In this document: piece after piece, positions 29,769 to 33,742 of the stretch | Layout: each line of letters begins with the position of its first letter | Position numbering within the stretch: position 1 is the first letter of the stretch | NCBI GenBank assembly: GCA_964511185.1 | Contig: CAZEDU010000050.1 | Location: forward strand, 1-33,742 | Length of the DNA stretch: 33,742 nt | Source: CAZEDU01 sp964511185 | GTDB lineage: Bacteria > Myxococcota > Myxococcia > Myxococcales > Myxococcaceae | Direction: 5' to 3' | The notes under the pieces: generated by a model | The model's database searches: none | Told to the model about the DNA's origin: nothing | What the model saw: only the letters and a program-made list of their open reading frames with translations | Made by a program: the position numbers and the translations under genes

Positions 29769-31442
29769 ATGTCCAGCTATCGCCGACAGGCCGTCTCGGC
29801 GCCGCGGGTGAGCGGCGCTGCCTTGAGGGCTTTGGTCGCGGCCGTCGAAAGTCCGGTCGGCTCGCTCCTGCTCAAGCAGCTCACCCACGACAGCGGGCTC
29901 GGCGAGTTCCGGCAGAAAGATCCGGGTGGCAGCTCGCCTTTGAGCGTGCGCCTGACGGGCGAAGCGCCCGCGGGGCCCGCGTCGACGCCAGTCGAGCTCG
30001 CCGCGACCGCGGCCCGCTGGGCCGAAGACGATCCCAGCCGCGTCTCCATCGGGCGCATCTCCCGCGCCTACCGGGAGGGCGTCACGGGGCCCGTCGAGGT
30101 CGCGCAGCGCTTTCTGTCCGCCCGCAGGGCGCTCGACACCGGTCCATCCCGGCTGGGGCTGTTCATCGCCTGCGACGAGCAGGACGTGCTGCGCCAGGCG
30201 GAGGCCGCCGCCGAGCGGCTTCGGGCAGGCAAGCCTTTGAGTGTGCTCGATGGCGTGCCCATCGCCGTCAAAGACGAGCTCGACATGGTGCCGTACCCGA
30301 CCACGCTGGGGACGAGCATCTTCACGCGTCCCGCCGCGCGCGACGCCACCGTGGTCGAGCGGCTGCGCGCCGCCGGGGCCGTGCTGGTCGGCAAGGCCAA
30401 CATGCAGGAGATCGGCATCAACCCGGTCGGCATCAACCCGCACCACGGCACGACGCGGAACCCGTACGACCCCAGCCGCATCTCGGGTGGCTCGTCGAGC
30501 GGCTCGGCCGCCACCGTCGCGGCCGGCCTCTGTCCCGCGGCGATCGGCGCCGACGGCGGCGGCTCGATTCGCATTCCGGCGGGGCTCTGCGGTGTCGTCG
30601 GCCTCAAGGCGACCTTCGGCCGCATCAGCGAGTACGGCGTGCCGCCGCTGTGCTGGGTGGTCGGTCACGTCGGCCCCATCGGCCTCACCGTCTCCGACGT
30701 CGCGATCCTTCATGCGACCATCGCCGGGCCCGACGCCCGCGACGCGGTCACCCTGCACCAGCCGCCGGTGCACCTGGCGGACGTCGAGGTCGGGCACCTG
30801 CGCGGGCTCAAGCTCGGCATCTGTCCGCCGTACTTCGAGGACGCCGAGCCCGAGGTCGTCGCCCGCTGCCGCGAGGTGGTCCGCGCGTGCGAAGCCGCGG
30901 GCGCGAGCGTCGTCGAGCTCCCGCCGCCCGATCTCAACGCGGTGTTGTGGAGCCACACCATCATCATCACCTCCGAGATGGCGGCGGCCATGCGCCCCTA
31001 CCTCGAGGAGGACGCGAGCCGCTTCGGCCTCACCTCGCGGATCAATCTGGCGATCGGCCGCTACTTCCGCTCGAGCGACCTGGTGCACGCCATGCGCCAC
31101 CGGCAGCGCATCACCGCCGAGTCCGCGGCCCAGCTTCAGACGGTGGACGCGATCGTGACGCCGACCACCGCGTCGACGGCCGCGCCGATTCCGGAGGCGG
31201 CGTTGCCCGAGGGCGAGTCGAACCTCGAGATGGTGGACGCGCTGATGCGCTTCATCCGCGTCGGGAACCTGACCGGCTTTCCCGCCTTGGCGGTTCCGGC
31301 CGGGTACTCACCCGCCGGCCTGCCGGTCAGCTGTCACTTCTTGGGGCGGCCGTTCGAGGAGCACGTGCTGCTGCGCATCGGCCGGGTGGTGGAGCGCGCG
31401 ATGCCGTGGCACGCGCCGCCGACGCACACCTCGCTGCTGTGA
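29769..31442 (+). CDS. Amidase (amidase-signature family)
   Basis: A 557-residue amidase-signature hydrolase. The Ser-cisSer-Lys triad is seen as Lys168 (GVPIAVKDE), Ser242 (ISGGSSSGS) and Ser266 (GADGGGSIRIPAG); the 24-residue spacing of the two serines equals that in FAAH. The N-terminal 155 residues precede the core and include a helical segment (KQLTHDSGLGEF). The C-terminus (FPALAVPAGYSPAGLPVSCHFLG) is typical of the family. The substrate is an amide or ester, not determinable here. The start is ATG 29769. It lies 23 bases after the NTF2-like gene, possibly co-transcribed. Confidence 0.93.
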   Translation: MSSYRRQAVSAPRVSGAALRALVAAVESPVGSLLLKQLTHDSGLGEFRQKDPGGSSPLSVRLTGEAPAGPASTPVELAATAARWAEDDPSRVSIGRISRAYREGVTGPVEVAQRFLSARRALDTGPSRLGLFIACDEQDVLRQAEAAAERLRAGKPLSVLDGVPIAVKDELDMVPYPTTLGTSIFTRPAARDATVVERLRAAGAVLVGKANMQEIGINPVGINPHHGTTRNPYDPSRISGGSSSGSAATVAAGLCPAAIGADGGGSIRIPAGLCGVVGLKATFGRISEYGVPPLCWVVGHVGPIGLTVSDVAILHATIAGPDARDAVTLHQPPVHLADVEVGHLRGLKLGICPPYFEDAEPEVVARCREVVRACEAAGASVVELPPPDLNAVLWSHTIIITSEMAAAMRPYLEEDASRFGLTSRINLAIGRYFRSSDLVHAMRHRQRITAESAAQLQTVDAIVTPTTASTAAPIPEAALPEGESNLEMVDALMRFIRVGNLTGFPALAVPAGYSPAGLPVSCHFLGRPFEEHVLLRIGRVVERAMPWHAPPTHTSLL

Positions 31443-31514
31443 GAGCCAGCGCGCGGGCGCTCGTTGCCAGGCGTCAACGCCGAGCCCACCGTCGAGGCGA
31501 GGAGGCAAAAAGTC

Positions 31515-31754
31515 ATGGCTCGCAAGTACATCGATTGCCGCGACACGCCGAGTGAGCGCAACTGCACCCTGCGCATGTCCGGTGAGGAGGACGAGCTGCT
31601 CGAGGCCGCGACCCAGCACATGGTCAGCATGCACAGCCATCAGGACTCGCCCGAGCTGCGCGAACAGATCAAGACGTCATGGAGGGAAGACCTGGACGAC
31701 CGGTACGAGCGCGCGTGGGCGCCCGATCTGTCCACCGGCCCCATGGCGCCATGA
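31515..31754 (+). CDS. DUF1059 domain protein
   Basis: A 79-residue protein matching the DUF1059 pattern: MARKYIDCRDTPSERNC at the start, then EEDELLEAATQHMVSMHSH, and PELREQIKTSWRED near the end. Both conserved cysteines (about 8 and 17) and the HxxSxH-like region are present. The start ATG 31515 is chosen because AGGAGG lies eight bases upstream; an earlier in-frame start at 31464 is weak. The role of DUF1059 is unknown. Its gene ends in a convergent region with a strong hairpin. Confidence 0.9.
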   Translation: MARKYIDCRDTPSERNCTLRMSGEEDELLEAATQHMVSMHSHQDSPELREQIKTSWREDLDDRYERAWAPDLSTGPMAP

Positions 31755-31792
31755 AGGCCGCGTTCGCGTTTCCACACGCGAACACGGGCCTT
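31754..31792. terminator. Hairpin between convergent genes (candidate bidirectional terminator)
   Basis: AAGGCC-GCGTTCGCGT (31754-31769) pairs with ACGCGAACAC-G-GGCCTT (31776-31792) with one mismatch and a bulged G, around a 6-base loop. It lies exactly between the ends of the plus-strand DUF1059 gene and the minus-strand mscL gene. T-tracts are weak on both sides, so termination is plausible but not certain. Confidence 0.5.
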
Positions 31793-31800
31793 CCACAGCT

Positions 31801-32193
31801 TTACAAATTCGACGTGCAGGCGCGGCAGCGCTTCGCCGCCTCGGGAATCGTCTCCAGACAAAACGGGCAGCTCTTCGTCGCGGGCGCCGGCGCCGGTGGC
31901 GCCGGTCGAATCAATACCTTGGTCACCCAGAACACCACCGCTGCGATCACGGCGAAGTCGAGCAGCCGCCCGAGCATGTCGCCGTACTTGATCGCGTTCT
32001 CACCCGAGATGACGAACTGAGCCGTCTTCCACTCGCCGCCCGGCAGGAGCAGGCCGACGATCGGCATCACCAGGTTCTGCACGACGCCTTCGACGACCTT
32101 ACTGACCGCCTGGCCCATCACGACGGCGAGCGCCAGCGCCAGGAAGTTCTGCTTGAAGAGAAAGTCCTGAAACTCTTTTCCCCACGTCTTCAT
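31801..32193 (-). CDS. mscL: Large-conductance mechanosensitive channel MscL with C-terminal zinc ribbon
   Basis: A 130-residue inner-membrane channel that opens under membrane tension to release solutes. The amphipathic N-terminus (MKTWGKEFQDFLFKQN) and TM1 (ALALAVVMGQAVSKVVEGVV, with the AxxxGxAxxxxV gating pattern) are clear, and TM2 lies at about 78-95. A Pro/Ala linker leads to a four-cysteine zinc-ribbon-like tail, C109-x2-C112 and C123-x2-C126, ending at 130. Classic MscL lacks this tail, but similar tails are known from other bacteria. The start ATG 32193 overlaps the DUF481 gene stop (ATGA), so the two are translationally coupled. The hairpin at 31754-31792 follows. Confidence 0.93.
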   Translation of the reverse strand: MKTWGKEFQDFLFKQNFLALALAVVMGQAVSKVVEGVVQNLVMPIVGLLLPGGEWKTAQFVISGENAIKYGDMLGRLLDFAVIAAVVFWVTKVLIRPAPPAPAPATKSCPFCLETIPEAAKRCRACTSNL

Positions 32194-33125
32194 AACGTCG
32201 CCTCGATGCCAACGGTGAGCGCGGTGTCGGTCGGCTTCTTCCCCGTCGCCGGCGTGCTGTCGTGCCGCACCTGGAACCCGACACCGAACGACAGGTGCCG
32301 GTTGAGCCCGGCCGAGAGCTTGGTGGTGCTGGTCGCGAGCACGCGCGAGGCGCCCACCACGTTGAGCAGCGCCTCGACGTCCTCCGTGAAGACCACCGTC
32401 GGCGTGAGCGCATAACGAAACGCGACGCCCAACCGCGGCGCGACCAGCGTCACGTCGGCCACGTCGGCCGGGGTGGGGTAGTACTGGAAGCGCGCTTCGT
32501 TGCCGTAGCGCAGCGCCAGGTCGGTGCGCAGCATCGTCTTGAGCAGATCGCCCTGCTTGCGCTCGATCCAGATGATGCCCGAGCCCACCTCGCCGAAGGC
32601 GTTGTACTCCACGCTCTTGACGTGGTCGGTCTCGAGGCCCGCCGCGAGGAACGCCGACACGTGCTCGGTGAACCGGCGATCGCCGCGGAGCCGGGCCTGC
32701 GCGTTGAGCGCCACCACGTCGGAGGGCCCACCGATGGTCGTCGTCGCCTGCCCGTACGCGGCAGCCACCATCGCCGCATAAATCCAGTTCTCCGTCTTGC
32801 GCTCGAGCGCGCCGTTCAGGCTGAAGGTCAGCGTCTCCGAGTTGCCCGTGAAGGAAATGAGCCCGGCGCCCAGCGATCCCGTCCACTGCGCTCCGGTCGG
32901 CTCAGCGTCTTCCTTCTTCTCCGCTGTCGTTTCGGTGGCAGCCGCAGTCGACACGCGCTGCGCGGCATCCGCCGCTTTGGCCGCGGCCTCGGCTGCTCTC
33001 TGTGCGGCGTCGGCGGCGCGCTCGGCGGCCTTGGCCGCGCGTTCAGCGGGGTCGCTCGACACTGGCGCTGCGTCGGTCGGGGCTTGGCTCAACAACACGG
33101 CAGTGACGACAGGTAACAGCAACAT
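32190..33125 (-). CDS. DUF481 outer-membrane beta-barrel protein with Ala-rich helix
   Basis: A 311-residue exported protein (signal MLLLPVVTAVLLSQAPTDA). Residues about 27-62 form an Ala/Lys/Glu-rich helix of repeating AAxAAERAADAAQRAAE type, which could be a coiled coil. From about 80 on is a DUF481 barrel: SLGAGLISFTGNSETLTFSLNG, ERKTENWIYAAMVAAAYG, and later strands ending TDTALTVGIEATL. DUF481 proteins are OM barrels of unknown transport role. The start ATG 33125 has GAGAGGGG six bases upstream. It overlaps mscL at its stop, so channel and barrel are made together. A palindrome lies upstream. Confidence 0.88.
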   Translation of the reverse strand: MLLLPVVTAVLLSQAPTDAAPVSSDPAERAAKAAERAADAAQRAAEAAAKAADAAQRVSTAAATETTAEKKEDAEPTGAQWTGSLGAGLISFTGNSETLTFSLNGALERKTENWIYAAMVAAAYGQATTTIGGPSDVVALNAQARLRGDRRFTEHVSAFLAAGLETDHVKSVEYNAFGEVGSGIIWIERKQGDLLKTMLRTDLALRYGNEARFQYYPTPADVADVTLVAPRLGVAFRYALTPTVVFTEDVEALLNVVGASRVLATSTTKLSAGLNRHLSFGVGFQVRHDSTPATGKKPTDTALTVGIEATL

Positions 33126-33203
33126 GGTGAACCCCTCTCGGTGATGTTGCTGGGCGTCTTAGCCCGCAGCGAACGGGTTGCAAGTGCAAAAGTGGACGCT
33201 TCA

Positions 33204-33218
33204 CTGACCAGCGGTCAG
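33204..33218. promoter_or_regulatory. Palindrome, candidate operator
   Basis: CTGACC-AGC-GGTCAG is a perfect 6-base inverted repeat, similar in form to TetR-family sites. It lies about 80 bases upstream of the DUF481 ATG and 110 bases upstream of the CBS gene, so it could control either. The regulator is unknown. Confidence 0.4.
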
Positions 33219-33327
33219 AGGCCGCGTCGGGTCCGATGACGTCGCCTTGCGCTCGACGATCGCTTCACAGCGGCCACCCTGTGCGTAGGTTGCTCCGCGC
33301 GGGCGCTGCGTCATCGGAGGCGGAAGC

Positions 33328-33735
33328 ATGTTGTGCAAGAGCGTGATGCGTTCTGTCGTTGCTTGCCTTCACCCCAATGACTCGGCGCAGCTCGCCGCGC
33401 GTTCGATGCGCGAGAGCGACGCCGACCTCCTCGCCGTCTGCGACGACGCGGGCCGCGCGGTCGGCGTGCTGACCGCGCGCGATCTGGTTCGCCGCTTGAT
33501 CGCCGACGGCAAGCCTTCGATCACCCCGGTGAAGGAGCTGATGACCCGCGAGCTCATCGCCTGCCGCCACGACGACGACGTTCAGCAGGCCGAGCACCTG
33601 ATGTCCCGACGACGCAAGAGCTGCGTCCTTTGCCTCGACGAGCGCGGTCACCTGCTCGGCCTGATTCACCGCTCCGACCTCTTGCCCCGCTACTCGGCCC
33701 CGGCGGAGCGCTTCATCGACCACGTTGGCGCCTGA
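33328..33735 (+). CDS. Two-CBS-domain protein
   Basis: A 135-residue protein consisting of two CBS motifs (a Bateman module). The first has MRSVVACLHPNDSAQLAARSM, LLAVCDDAGRAVGVLTARDLVRRL; the second has LMTRELIACRHDDDVQQAEHLM and LCLDERGHLLGLIHRSDLL. Such modules bind adenosine nucleotides and regulate partner proteins, but no partner domain is fused here. The start ATG 33328 has GGAGG upstream. It sits at the right end of the window, so its downstream context is not visible. CBS pairs of this size are common stand-alone proteins in deltaproteobacteria. Confidence 0.93.
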   Translation: MLCKSVMRSVVACLHPNDSAQLAARSMRESDADLLAVCDDAGRAVGVLTARDLVRRLIADGKPSITPVKELMTRELIACRHDDDVQQAEHLMSRRRKSCVLCLDERGHLLGLIHRSDLLPRYSAPAERFIDHVGA

Positions 33736-33742
33736 AGTCCTA

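Overview
The window looks like a chromosomal piece of a high-GC deltaproteobacterium-type organism, most likely a member of the Myxococcota. This rests on the very GC-rich coding bias, the many lipoproteins (one with an Asp/Ala/Gly-rich spacer, typical of myxobacterial secreted proteins), a DUF6748-type lipoprotein, and a sigma-54-like promoter. It is an inference from style, not from a marker gene. The assembly is a draft: there is a 10-N gap inside a gene (8154-8163) and a 100-N gap beside a 13-bp tandem repeat (19979-20078). No rRNA, tRNA, insertion sequence, prophage or CRISPR array was seen, and no gene-free stretch exceeds 300 bases.

Layout. (1) 1-4983, minus strand: a tightly coupled five-gene cassette, read from 4983 downwards: KAS III-like condensing enzyme, ATP-grasp ligase, SDR/3beta-HSD-type reductase, metallo-beta-lactamase-fold hydrolase, and a GNAT/FemAB-like acyltransferase that runs off the left edge. 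It resembles a small-molecule biosynthesis operon whose product I cannot name. (2) 5075-7279: a small unknown protein, a family I pyrophosphatase, and a divergent quinone-oxidoreductase-like enzyme. (3) 7302-9477: a secreted isoamylase-like lipoprotein broken by an N gap and by a frame-changing deletion. (4) 9730-10470: an unknown coiled-coil protein. (5) 10479-17685, minus strand: a cbb3 cytochrome oxidase operon. It runs from a membrane cupredoxin through a diheme cytochrome lipoprotein, CcoN, CcoO, a CcoS-like two-TM protein, a small TM protein and the copper ATPase CcoI to a SafE-type transporter.

(6) 17807-20662, minus strand: a small coiled-coil protein behind a sigma-54-like promoter, a fatty-acid desaturase strikingly like animal sphingolipid delta4-desaturase, an M23 peptidase, and a Cys-rich lipoprotein. 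(7) 20726-23626, plus strand: a host-attachment-family protein, a cytochrome c fused to a beta-barrel-like domain with a probable CTG start, and two DUF4398 lipoproteins, one with OmpA. (8) 23692-24910, minus strand: a small secreted protein and a DUF6748 lipoprotein. (9) 25072-29262, plus strand: LemA, two TPM proteins, a class III cyclase-domain protein and a large lipoprotein, probably one operon. (10) 29320-33735: an NTF2-like protein, an amidase, a DUF1059 protein, then MscL and a DUF481 porin-like protein on the minus strand, and a two-CBS-domain protein.

Working together: the cbb3 block encodes a high-affinity terminal oxidase with its copper supply. The desaturase, lipoproteins, OmpA, LemA, MscL and DUF481 genes concern the cell envelope. 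The best candidates for something undescribed are the condensing-enzyme cassette, the LemA-TPM-cyclase operon, the cytochrome c/beta-barrel fusion and the bacterial DES1-like desaturase.
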